From contig DMMW01000073.1 of NCBI GenBank assembly GCA_003452965.1, positions 8,770 to 29,258 on the forward strand: a stretch of DNA of 20,489 bases, written 5' to 3'. Both the position numbers and the translations under genes were made by a program. Shown here in pieces: positions 14,460 to 20,489 of this stretch. The notes under the pieces were generated by a model. It was not told the DNA's origin, ran no database searches, and saw only the letters and a program-made list of their open reading frames with translations. Origin of the DNA: Elusimicrobiota bacterium. Lineage in GTDB: Bacteria; Elusimicrobiota; UBA8919. Positions within the stretch are counted from its first letter, which is position 1. Every line of letters starts with the position of its first letter.

Positions 14460-14544
14460 TTCGTTTAACAATCCATAACAGAACAGCAAGAACTACTGAA
14501 AGAATTTTTATATCTAAATTTTTCTTGAACCAGTTAGTAATCAT
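14446..14544 (-). CDS. Mini-CdaR: truncated YbbR-like membrane microprotein
   Basis: A 32-codon ORF whose ATG overlaps the cdaA stop (ATGA, 14541-14544), which argues strongly that it is translated. It reads MITNWFKKNLDIKILSVVLA, then VLLWIVKRKLGK and stop. The NxxxKxLSxxLAxxLW helix with a positive exit is what begins CdaR/YbbR proteins, and its position between cdaA and glmM is where full cdaR (several hundred codons of extracellular YbbR repeats) normally sits. All YbbR domains are missing. CdaR modulates CdaA c-di-AMP synthesis in Firmicutes (known); a membrane-only version doing so is inference. It could instead be a decayed remnant. Confidence 0.75.
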   Translation of the reverse strand: MITNWFKKNLDIKILSVVLAVLLWIVKRKLGK

Positions 14545-15317
14545 TGCAGTTTATCCTTTTTTTTTAGAAAACTCTTTTCACTCTTCTTCCACATGTTAAT
14601 TAATATTTTTCCCAAATTATCGGCGTCCACATTCCTTTCCAATATACCATTTCTGGATACGGATATGATACCGGTTTCTTCGGAAACTATGATAACCAAT
14701 GCATCTGAAACTTCGGTTATGCCTATTGCAGCGCGATGTCTCATTCCTAAAAATTTAGAAATTGCCGGATTTTCTGTGGAAGGCAATATGCATGCGGCTG
14801 CGATTATTCTTGAACCCCTTATTATTACGGCACCGTCATGTAAAGGTGATCGTGTATTAAATATTGAAACCAATATCTCATGGGAGACCTCACCGTTTAT
14901 TTTTACACCTTTTTCAATAACATCTTTCAATCCGGTTTCTTGTTCAACCACAATCAACATTCCGATTTTCTTACTGGAACATTCCCTGACCGCCGAAACA
15001 AGCTCTTTAATGGCGGTAATTTCCTCTTTCATAAAAAAATGTGTAAGCTTACCGCTGCCTATATGCGCCAATGCGGAACGAATATCGGGCTGAAATATTA
15101 TTACTAAAATTACCAATCCTGCCGTCCACAAATTTTTTAATAACCATGCGGTTGTATCAAGTTTTAAATAAATCGATATTATTGTAATAATGCCGATAAT
15201 AACAACGCCTAATAAAACCTGGACAGCACGGGTGCCTTTAATCAAAATCAATAATCTATACAGGATATAAGTCAATGCTACGATATCTAAAATATTAAAA
15301 ATAATTTCTTTATACAT
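14541..15317 (-). CDS. cdaA: Diadenylate cyclase, CdaA (DacA) type
   Basis: Makes c-di-AMP from two ATP at the membrane. The 258-residue length is typical of CdaA. Three N-terminal transmembrane helices (about 7-26, 33-50 and 62-76) are followed by a DAC domain (about 95-235) with the DGA motif at 161-163 (PLHDGAVII) and RHR at 193-195 (GMRHRAAIG), both required for catalysis. It overlaps the end of folP by 8 nt, with GAGG as ribosome site inside folP, and is coupled by ATGA to the mini-cdaR. Its neighbours match the widespread cdaA-cdaR-glmM arrangement that links c-di-AMP to cell-wall precursor synthesis. Confidence 0.96.
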   Translation of the reverse strand: MYKEIIFNILDIVALTYILYRLLILIKGTRAVQVLLGVVIIGIITIISIYLKLDTTAWLLKNLWTAGLVILVIIFQPDIRSALAHIGSGKLTHFFMKEEITAIKELVSAVRECSSKKIGMLIVVEQETGLKDVIEKGVKINGEVSHEILVSIFNTRSPLHDGAVIIRGSRIIAAACILPSTENPAISKFLGMRHRAAIGITEVSDALVIIVSEETGIISVSRNGILERNVDADNLGKILINMWKKSEKSFLKKKDKLQ

Positions 15318-16107
15318 TTTTTATAGCCTCAAATACGGTTACCGCTCTTTTAACCTGCAAAACGTCATGAACCCGTAAATAATCCGCTCCGTTTGCAATT
15401 GAAACTATTGAAGCTGCAATCGTGCCTTCCAATCTGCTAAAAATATCTACATCTAATAATTTACCGATAAATGATTTTCTTGATGGTCCTATCATGACGG
15501 GTAATTTTAATTTTTTAAACTCCGGAATGTTCTTAAATATCTGAAGATTATGCTTCAGTGTCTTACCGAAACCTACGCCCGGATCCAGAACAATCTTTTC
15601 CCGTTTTATTCCTCTCGATTCAGCAAATCTTATACGTTCCTTAAAAAAACCATAAATATCGGAAATTACATTTTTATATCTTGGGTTCTTCTGCATACAA
15701 CACGGGTTGCCTAACATATGCATGATAATTACAAACACTTTATTCTTAGCAATGGTATCTGCCATTATTCCGTTCTGCCATCTAAGTCCATAGATATCAT
15801 TAATAATTTCAGTTCCTTCTGATATTGCGGCTTCTGCAACTTCTTTTTTATATGTATCAATTGAGATAGGAATTTTTGGGAATTTTTTTTTAATTTGCCT
15901 TATTACCGGTATCACTCTGTTTATTTCTTCACGTTCTGATATTGCGATGCTTCCCGGTCTTGATGATTCCCCGCCAATATCCAATATATCGGCACCTTCT
16001 GAGATGAGTTTCTCGGCTTGTTTTAATGCATCTTTTAATTTAAAAAACTTTCCGCCGTCTGAAAAAGAATCCGGAGTTATATTTAAAATACCGATTATTT
16101 TAACCAT
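15310..16107 (-). CDS. folP: Dihydropteroate synthase
   Basis: Joins dihydropterin pyrophosphate and p-aminobenzoate to form dihydropteroate, the sulfonamide target step. A TIM barrel of 265 aa with ILNITPDSFSDGG (7-19; N9 and S14 region), GGESSRPG (45-52), SIDTYK (82-87), LDPGVGFGKT and GPSRKSF (207-213). It follows folE by 18 nt and overlaps cdaA by 8 nt. It is distinct from the corrinoid methyltransferase at 1754-2545, which shares the pterin-binding fold but lacks the SRKSF phosphate-binding motif. No folK/folB is present in the window. Confidence 0.96.
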   Translation of the reverse strand: MVKIIGILNITPDSFSDGGKFFKLKDALKQAEKLISEGADILDIGGESSRPGSIAISEREEINRVIPVIRQIKKKFPKIPISIDTYKKEVAEAAISEGTEIINDIYGLRWQNGIMADTIAKNKVFVIIMHMLGNPCCMQKNPRYKNVISDIYGFFKERIRFAESRGIKREKIVLDPGVGFGKTLKHNLQIFKNIPEFKKLKLPVMIGPSRKSFIGKLLDVDIFSRLEGTIAASIVSIANGADYLRVHDVLQVKRAVTVFEAIKNV

Positions 16108-16125
16108 AATCTAATGTTGGTTAAT

Positions 16126-16686
16126 TCATCCTTTGATTAATGACAAAGCCTCGGAACGCGCTCTGGCATCTTTTGCAAAGATTCCTCTTATCGCAGAAGT
16201 CACAACCCGTGAGTTTTGTTTTTTAACACCGCGCATAGTCATACAAAGATGTTCTGCTTCAATAACAACTATTACTCCAAACGGAGATACTTTCTTCATT
16301 ATTGTATCTGCAAGTTGTTTAGTAATCCTTTCCTGCAATTGCAATCTTTTTGAAAAAACATCCACGACGCGAGCAATCTTTGATATACCCAGCAATTTCT
16401 CTCGTTTCGGGACATATGCTATATGCACTTTGCCAAAAAACGGAAGCAGGTGATGTTCACAAACTGAATAAAAATCTATATCTTTAACTAATACGATTTC
16501 TTCATGACGTTCTTCACTATAATATACAGCCAACTCATCTTGCGGATTTTTTTTCATACCCGAGAGAATTTCCTCATACATCCGTGCTACTCTTTGCGGA
16601 GTTTTCTTAAGACCTTCCCGGTCAGGATTTTCCCCTATAGCGATTAAAATATCATGTACTGCTTTCTCTATTTTTTGTTTATTCAT
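16126..16686 (-). CDS. folE: GTP cyclohydrolase I (zinc type)
   Basis: Converts GTP to 7,8-dihydroneopterin triphosphate, the entry step to folate. The 186-residue length is typical of FolE. Seen: SVCEHHLLPFFGKVHIAYVP with zinc ligands C76 and H79, third ligand C148 in EHLCMTMRGVKK, and the GISKIARVVD and LQLQERIT motifs of the tunnelling-fold subunit. It starts 7 nt after the ftsH stop with AGG as a weak ribosome site, and is followed 18 nt later by folP, so the two folate steps are probably co-transcribed. Because it retains Cys/His zinc ligands, it belongs to the classic rather than the FolE2 family. Confidence 0.97.
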   Translation of the reverse strand: MNKQKIEKAVHDILIAIGENPDREGLKKTPQRVARMYEEILSGMKKNPQDELAVYYSEERHEEIVLVKDIDFYSVCEHHLLPFFGKVHIAYVPKREKLLGISKIARVVDVFSKRLQLQERITKQLADTIMKKVSPFGVIVVIEAEHLCMTMRGVKKQNSRVVTSAIRGIFAKDARARSEALSLIKG

Positions 16687-16693
16687 CAGTTAC

Positions 16694-18511
16694 CTACACC
16701 TTAGGCGATTCCACTATTGATTCGCCATTTAGCAGATTTGCCAATTCGGCACCTTCTAATATTTCTTTTTCAACAAGACTTTCTGCAAGACGATTTAACT
16801 TATTAAGATTATTTTTAATAAGTTCTGTCGCCTTATTGAATGCATCGTCTATTATCCTCTTCATTTCTTCATCTATCAATTGAGCCGTTTTTTCTGAATA
16901 CATTTTCTCATGTGCAAATATATCTCTCCCTAAAAATACATCTTCCTCCCGTTTTCTCAACGTAACATTGCCCAATTTTTCCGACATTCCGTAAATACAT
17001 ATCATATTAAAAACCAAGTTAGTTGCAATTTTTAAATCATTCTCAGAACCAGTTGTAATATCGCTAAAAATGAGTTTTTCAGCAGCACGTCCTCCCAGCA
17101 AAACTGTAACCTTCCCGAGTATCTCATTTTTTGTTACCAAATATTTATCCTCCGTTGGTAACTGAATAGTATAACCCAATGCCATTCCACGCGGTATTAT
17201 GGATATCTTATGAACCTTTTCAACATTGGGCAGCATTTTTGCAACAATTGCATGCCCTGATTCATGAATAGCTATTATTCTTCTTTCGCTATCAGAAATT
17301 TTTCTTGATTTAAGTTCGGGTCCCGACATAACCCTGTCTATAGATTCTTCTAATTCAGGCATCTCAACGGCTTCTTTATTACGTCTTGCAGCAATAAGAG
17401 CGGCTTCATTGACTAAATTTGCCAAATCGGCACCTACAAAACCAGGCGTTCTTTTAGCTATAATCGATAAGTCTGCCGACTCCGACAGTTTAATATTTTT
17501 TGAATGAACCCTTAGAATTTCTTCCCTCCCTTTTATATCAGGCACAGGAACCATTATATGTCTGTCAAATCTCCCGGAGCGGAGAAGCGCTGAATCAAGA
17601 ACATCAGGTCTATTCGTCGCAGCAAGCAATATAACCCCTTCTTTTGTATCGAAACCGTCCATTTCAACGAGCAGCTGATTAAGTGTTTGTTCCCTTTCAT
17701 CATGACCACCACCATAACCTGCACCTCTGTGGCGACCTACAGCATCAATTTCATCAATGAATAAAACACACGGTGCATTTTTCCGTCCCATATCAAATAA
17801 ATCGCGTACACGGGATGCACCAACACCAACAAACATCTCAACGAATTCCGAACCGCTGGAAGCAAAAAACGGGACACCCGCTTCACCGGCTACCGCTTTT
17901 GCAAGAAGAGTTTTACCTGTTCCTGAAGGACCCACCAGTAAAACGCCTTTAGGAATCTTACCGCCTAATTTCTGAAACTTTGCAGGGTCTTTAAGAAACT
18001 GAATTATCTCTTTTAATTCTTCTTTTGATTCTTCTACACCTGCCACATCCGCGAAAGTTACCTTTTTACTCTTGTCAGTTTGCAGACGGGCTCGGCTGCG
18101 TCCGAAAGAGAATATCTGTTTACCACCCATTGAAGCGCCTCTAAAAAATAGAAAATACCATAATCCTAAAAATAACAACCATGGTAAAGCCGTTAAAATA
18201 AGTTCAATGAACCAACCTCTCTTTTTCTGACCCTTATATTTAATACTATTGTTTTCCATATCTTCTACAAGTTTTGGGTCTTCTACCGGAACAGTTTTAA
18301 ATTTATTAGTCTTTCCATCTTTAACAATCGTGCCGAAAATTAAATCCGGCGAAATTTCAATATCAGAAACACGTCTCTCTTTAATCGCTTGCTTAAACTC
18401 GGAATAATCAACATCAATCACTTTTGACTTTTCAGATGCTATTAACCAAAGATAAATAAAACCTACAATTATTAACAACCATAATGCTAAATTTTTAGTT
18501 TGTTTATTCAT
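16694..18511 (-). CDS. ftsH: ATP-dependent zinc metalloprotease FtsH
   Basis: Membrane-bound AAA protease that degrades misfolded membrane proteins and selected cytosolic regulators. It has 605 aa: transmembrane helix one (about 7-25), extracytoplasmic domain (26-100), transmembrane helix two (about 101-123), AAA module with Walker A GPSGTGKT (194-201) and Walker B FIDEID (251-256), second region of homology ATNRPDVLDSALLRSGRFDR, and a peptidase domain with HESGH (416-420) and third ligand D492. Small departures from the common consensus: GPS for GPP, LRSGR for LRPGR, HESGH for HEAGH. GGGAG lies 5 nt before the ATG. The leader holds a nested stem-loop. Confidence 0.97.
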   Translation of the reverse strand: MNKQTKNLALWLLIIVGFIYLWLIASEKSKVIDVDYSEFKQAIKERRVSDIEISPDLIFGTIVKDGKTNKFKTVPVEDPKLVEDMENNSIKYKGQKKRGWFIELILTALPWLLFLGLWYFLFFRGASMGGKQIFSFGRSRARLQTDKSKKVTFADVAGVEESKEELKEIIQFLKDPAKFQKLGGKIPKGVLLVGPSGTGKTLLAKAVAGEAGVPFFASSGSEFVEMFVGVGASRVRDLFDMGRKNAPCVLFIDEIDAVGRHRGAGYGGGHDEREQTLNQLLVEMDGFDTKEGVILLAATNRPDVLDSALLRSGRFDRHIMVPVPDIKGREEILRVHSKNIKLSESADLSIIAKRTPGFVGADLANLVNEAALIAARRNKEAVEMPELEESIDRVMSGPELKSRKISDSERRIIAIHESGHAIVAKMLPNVEKVHKISIIPRGMALGYTIQLPTEDKYLVTKNEILGKVTVLLGGRAAEKLIFSDITTGSENDLKIATNLVFNMICIYGMSEKLGNVTLRKREEDVFLGRDIFAHEKMYSEKTAQLIDEEMKRIIDDAFNKATELIKNNLNKLNRLAESLVEKEILEGAELANLLNGESIVESPKV

Positions 18512-18566
18512 TTATTCTCCCACCCAAATTTTGTCCAAATATTTTTTTTGCTTTTTAAATTTACCC

Positions 18567-18607
18567 GACGGCTCGCTGGCTTAAAACTCTTTGAGTTTTG
18601 AACCGTC
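18567..18607. other. Nested stem-loop in the hpt-ftsH gap
   Basis: Outer stem GACGGCTC (18567-18574) with GAACCGTC (18600-18607), one G-T pair; inner stem AAAACTC (18583-18589) with GAGTTTT (18593-18599) around a TTT loop; an asymmetric 8-nt internal loop between them. No T-run follows on the minus strand, so it looks like a leader or processing structure rather than a terminator. No promoter could be assigned with confidence in this 118-nt gap. Confidence 0.55.
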
Positions 18608-18629
18608 TATCAAAGTATCCCGTGAACAA

Positions 18630-19199
18630 TCAAAATTCTTTTTCTTCATAAATTTCATTTTTAAGCACACTTATATAAGGCAAGTTTCTATATATTTCGT
18701 TAAAATCCGCGCCATAACCGACGACAAATTTATCCTGAACTTCAAAACCAAAATAATCAATATTAATTATTTTTCTCCTTCTTGACGGTTTATCCAGAAG
18801 AGAACATATCTTTATAGATTTAGGTTTCTGTAATTTTATTCTTTCATAAACACAATCTACTGTTATACCGGTGTCAATTATATCCTCCACAATTAAAATG
18901 TTCTTATTTTCAGCCGTCTCTCTTAAATCAAGTTCAACGCAAACAAAACCGCTTGATAAAGTATTTTTATAGGATGAAACCATCATAAAATCCAGACTTA
19001 TGGGAATTGTAATATTTTTTAAAAGATCTCCAAAAAATATGGCTGCTCCTTTCAAGATAGGAACCAAAGTTACTTGTTTACCTATATAATCATTAGATAT
19101 CTTTAAAGCCAATTCTTTAACTCTTTCCTGAATCTGTTGCTCGTTGAAAATAATTTCTGCTACATCATCATGAACATTGATAGTTTTTTTTAATTGCAT
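18630..19199 (-). CDS. hpt: Hypoxanthine (guanine) phosphoribosyltransferase
   Basis: Salvages hypoxanthine and/or guanine to IMP/GMP with PRPP. The type I phosphoribosyltransferase fold is clear: PPi loop region PILKGAAIFFGDL (47-59), a VSSYKN flexible loop (74-79), PRPP-binding VEDIIDTG (104-111) and a late KFVVGYGADFNEIYRNLP segment. The 189-residue length is within the Hpt range (175-190). Its ATG lies inside the end of tilS (10-nt overlap), the tilS-hpt-ftsH order also seen in many bacteria. Base preference between hypoxanthine and guanine cannot be read. Confidence 0.96.
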   Translation of the reverse strand: MQLKKTINVHDDVAEIIFNEQQIQERVKELALKISNDYIGKQVTLVPILKGAAIFFGDLLKNITIPISLDFMMVSSYKNTLSSGFVCVELDLRETAENKNILIVEDIIDTGITVDCVYERIKLQKPKSIKICSLLDKPSRRRKIINIDYFGFEVQDKFVVGYGADFNEIYRNLPYISVLKNEIYEEKEF

Positions 19200-20203
19200 A
19201 ACTCCAGCCTCATTATTCTTTTAGTGTTTTCCGTAATCATCGCATCGTTTGATCTTTTAACACCTGCGACCCATATAATATTGTTACCGACAGAAATAAT
19301 AGGAATCTTTTTTCTTATTTCTTTTGGTATTTTTTCATCAACAAAAATATCCTGCAGTTTTTTTGCTTTTGTCATACCAAAAGGCACCATCTTATCGCCA
19401 TTTTTCCAATTTCTTTTATTTATCTTTTTAATATCTAATTTATCAACATCGAAAAAAACTGTTTTTTCCTTAAAATTATAATTTACACTATTATAATACT
19501 TTTTCTTAAAAGTGTCAACCCTGCCTACGCTTAATTTAGATGCATAATTATTGCGTAATATTTCAGAAAGAACAAAAATATTTTTTTTCACTTTTGGATT
19601 TATTTCTTCCATTCTCGGAAGTACATTTAAACGAATTTTGTTTCTTGTAAATTTTGTAAAAAGATTTGTCTTATCTTTACAAAATCTTAATTTATAACTA
19701 TTAAGATAATTCAATATTTCATTTTTAGAAATACACAAAATAGGCCTAATAATTCTTCCTCTTTTTGGGGGGATCCCCGATAGTCCTTTCAATCCGCATC
19801 CACGGATTATCCACATCAGAACCGTTTCCGCATTATCGTCAAGCGTATGTCCCGTGGCTATTTTGCTGCAATTAAATTTACCTGCAATTTCTTCAAATAT
19901 CTTGTACCTAATATTTCTTGCTTGCTCTTCAGAAAACCTCTTCAATTTAATTTTTTCAACTGCTACCGGAATACTTAATTCTTTACAAATATTCTTTACG
20001 AATAAAGCATCTTTCCAGCTTTTTTTACGATATTGATGATCAATATGACATCCGTATAGCTTAATCCTATATAAATTTCTTAATTGAACGAGAATCCTTA
20101 ATAAAAAAATAGAATCAGGTCCTCCCGAAATCGCGATAAGGATTCTATCATTTTTTTTAATCAATTTATATTTATCAATAAATCTTTTTATATTTTGTAA
20201 CAT
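19190..20203 (-). CDS. tilS: tRNA(Ile)-lysidine synthetase
   Basis: Uses ATP and lysine to modify C34 of the CAU-anticodon isoleucine tRNA to lysidine, essential for AUA decoding. It has 337 aa: N-type PP-loop SGGPDS (26-31), GHTLDDNAET (HxxxDxxET) near 130, a substrate-binding middle region with TKFTRNKIR, and a shortened C-terminal lysidine-synthetase domain (KMVPFGMTKAKKLQDIFVDEKIP). The frame is open to 20296, but the extra residues come from a hairpin-rich leader and do not resemble the family; the ATG at 20203 gives the normal N-terminus. No Shine-Dalgarno is obvious. Confidence 0.95.
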   Translation of the reverse strand: MLQNIKRFIDKYKLIKKNDRILIAISGGPDSIFLLRILVQLRNLYRIKLYGCHIDHQYRKKSWKDALFVKNICKELSIPVAVEKIKLKRFSEEQARNIRYKIFEEIAGKFNCSKIATGHTLDDNAETVLMWIIRGCGLKGLSGIPPKRGRIIRPILCISKNEILNYLNSYKLRFCKDKTNLFTKFTRNKIRLNVLPRMEEINPKVKKNIFVLSEILRNNYASKLSVGRVDTFKKKYYNSVNYNFKEKTVFFDVDKLDIKKINKRNWKNGDKMVPFGMTKAKKLQDIFVDEKIPKEIRKKIPIISVGNNIIWVAGVKRSNDAMITENTKRIMRLELCN

Positions 20204-20243
20204 AATGAAAAAACGATTAAGTCGGTGTAATCTTGCACACGGA

Positions 20244-20291
20244 ATTCGTACCCACTGGAACGAATGAGTATGTAATCCCGTTCTACGGGAT
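20244..20291. other. Two adjacent hairpins in the tilS leader
   Basis: ATTCGT (20244-20249) pairs with ACGAAT (20260-20265) around a 10-nt loop. ATCCCGT (20275-20281) pairs with ACGGGAT (20285-20291) around TCT. GTGTAATC-like words occur three times around them (near 20225, 20270 and 20303). The leader between promoter and tilS is therefore structured, perhaps another intergenic repeat family. No T-loop or CCA-like features, so not a tRNA. Confidence 0.5.
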
Positions 20292-20311
20292 AGCATTTTA
20301 CAGTGTAATCA

Positions 20312-20333
20312 ATGATTGTTTTTTAACAATCAT
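20312..20333. promoter_or_regulatory. Operator-like 22-bp perfect dyad at the tilS start site
   Basis: ATGATTGTT (20312-20320), TTTT, AACAATCAT (20325-20333): nine-base arms with no mismatch. It begins directly next to the -10 box and would cover the predicted transcription start. No T-run follows on either strand, so a repressor site is more likely than a terminator. The regulator is unknown. Confidence 0.55.
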
Positions 20334-20362
20334 ATTATACGAATTTTATATTGAAAACACAA
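20334..20362 (-). promoter_or_regulatory. Predicted promoter of the tilS-hpt-ftsH run
   Basis: On the minus strand TTGTGT (20362-20357), 17 nt, perfect TATAAT (20339-20334). The -35 matches the consensus at three of six positions. It lies just downstream of the terminator of the preceding gene and gives a leader of about 125 nt before the tilS ATG. Confidence 0.55.
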
Positions 20363-20363
20363 T

Positions 20364-20397
20364 AAAAAAGGCTCTGATAGAATCAGAGCCTTTTTTT
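20364..20397 (-). terminator. Intrinsic terminator of the gene at the right edge
   Basis: Nine perfect pairs, GGCTCTGAT (20370-20378) with ATCAGAGCC (20382-20390), loop AGA. A-run on the left and T-run on the right, so it can work in both directions. It follows the stop codon at 20412 by about 15 nt and precedes the tilS promoter. Confidence 0.92.
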
Positions 20398-20411
20398 AAT
20401 TAACTATATTA

Positions 20412-20489
20412 TTATTTACCTTCTCTTTGTTGTGTTTGAGTGGTTGGAGTTTGAGTTTGTGTTTGAGTTTGTGTCTGTGTCGGCTCCTG
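20412..20489 (-). CDS. 3' end of an unidentified gene with a Gln/Thr-rich tail (partial)
   Basis: The last 25 codons run off the right edge: QEPTQTQTQTQTQTP, then TTQTQQREGK and TAA. A low-complexity QT repeat encoded by ACACAAACTCAA-type DNA, followed by a short charged end. The frame is open to the edge, and a strong terminator follows at the expected distance, which supports this being a real gene end. Such tails occur on secreted, cell-envelope and lipoprotein-type products, but nothing here identifies the protein. Confidence 0.55.
   Translation of the reverse strand, partial: QEPTQTQTQTQTQTPTTQTQQREGK

Noticed and set aside
20240..20295. tRNA-like block upstream of tilS
   Set aside because: It has two hairpins but no T-loop consensus, no anticodon arm of correct size and no acceptor pairing.
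20204..20296. N-terminal extension of TilS to 20296
   Set aside because: The added 31 residues come from hairpin-rich leader DNA, and the family N-terminus begins at the ATG at 20203.

Overview
The window is about 20.5 kb of AT-rich bacterial chromosome in which every convincing gene lies on the minus strand, so transcription runs from right to left. It carries lysidine, hypoxanthine, folate, amino-sugar and pyridoxal genes, a c-di-AMP cyclase, a c-di-GMP cyclase, and an oxygen-sensitive type of corrinoid methyl-transfer module. PdxJ (the DXP-dependent vitamin B6 route, commoner in Gram-negative lineages) sits in the same run as a CdaA-GlmM pair (best known from Firmicutes). Together these suggest an uncultured, probably anaerobic bacterium of a deep Gram-negative or candidate phylum. 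No rRNA or clear phylogenetic marker is present, so this placement is inference.

Right part (20489 to about 10020): the Gln/Thr-rich tail of an unidentified gene ends at a strong hairpin terminator. A promoter with a perfect 22-bp dyad over the predicted start site then opens a long collinear run: tilS, hpt, ftsH, folE, folP, cdaA, a 32-codon mini-cdaR, glmM, pdxJ, glmS and a 46-codon pilin-like ORF. Many junctions overlap (tilS/hpt 10 nt, folP/cdaA 8 nt, cdaA/mini-cdaR ATGA). The mini-cdaR keeps only the N-terminal membrane helix expected of the CdaA partner CdaR (YbbR) and is not in standard ORF-length lists.

Middle (9985 to 4472): galE has its own promoter, a perfect TTGACA-17-TATAAT. A signalling block follows: a membrane GAF histidine kinase, three stand-alone CheY-like receivers, and a membrane GAF-GGDEF diguanylate cyclase whose start overlaps the last receiver's stop. 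A TIM-barrel sugar isomerase/epimerase-like gene overlaps the cyclase by ATGA.

Left part (4475 to 1): the isomerase is followed by a corrinoid protein, a methyltetrahydrofolate:corrinoid methyltransferase and a 2Fe-2S/ASKHA corrinoid-reactivation ATPase. These are three of the four parts of a corrinoid demethylase system; the substrate-specific methyltransferase is not in the window.

The intergenic DNA is unusually structured. Two copies of a long dispersed repeat lie in opposite orientation (2698-2850 and 8627-8880). Two copies of a heptamer-based inverted element (1652-1743 and 12022-12119) lie in opposite orientation, each just upstream of a start codon that lacks a visible Shine-Dalgarno sequence. 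Several compact dyads and hairpins are also present. The mini-cdaR, the repeat families and the split receiver/cyclase chain are the observations most worth following.
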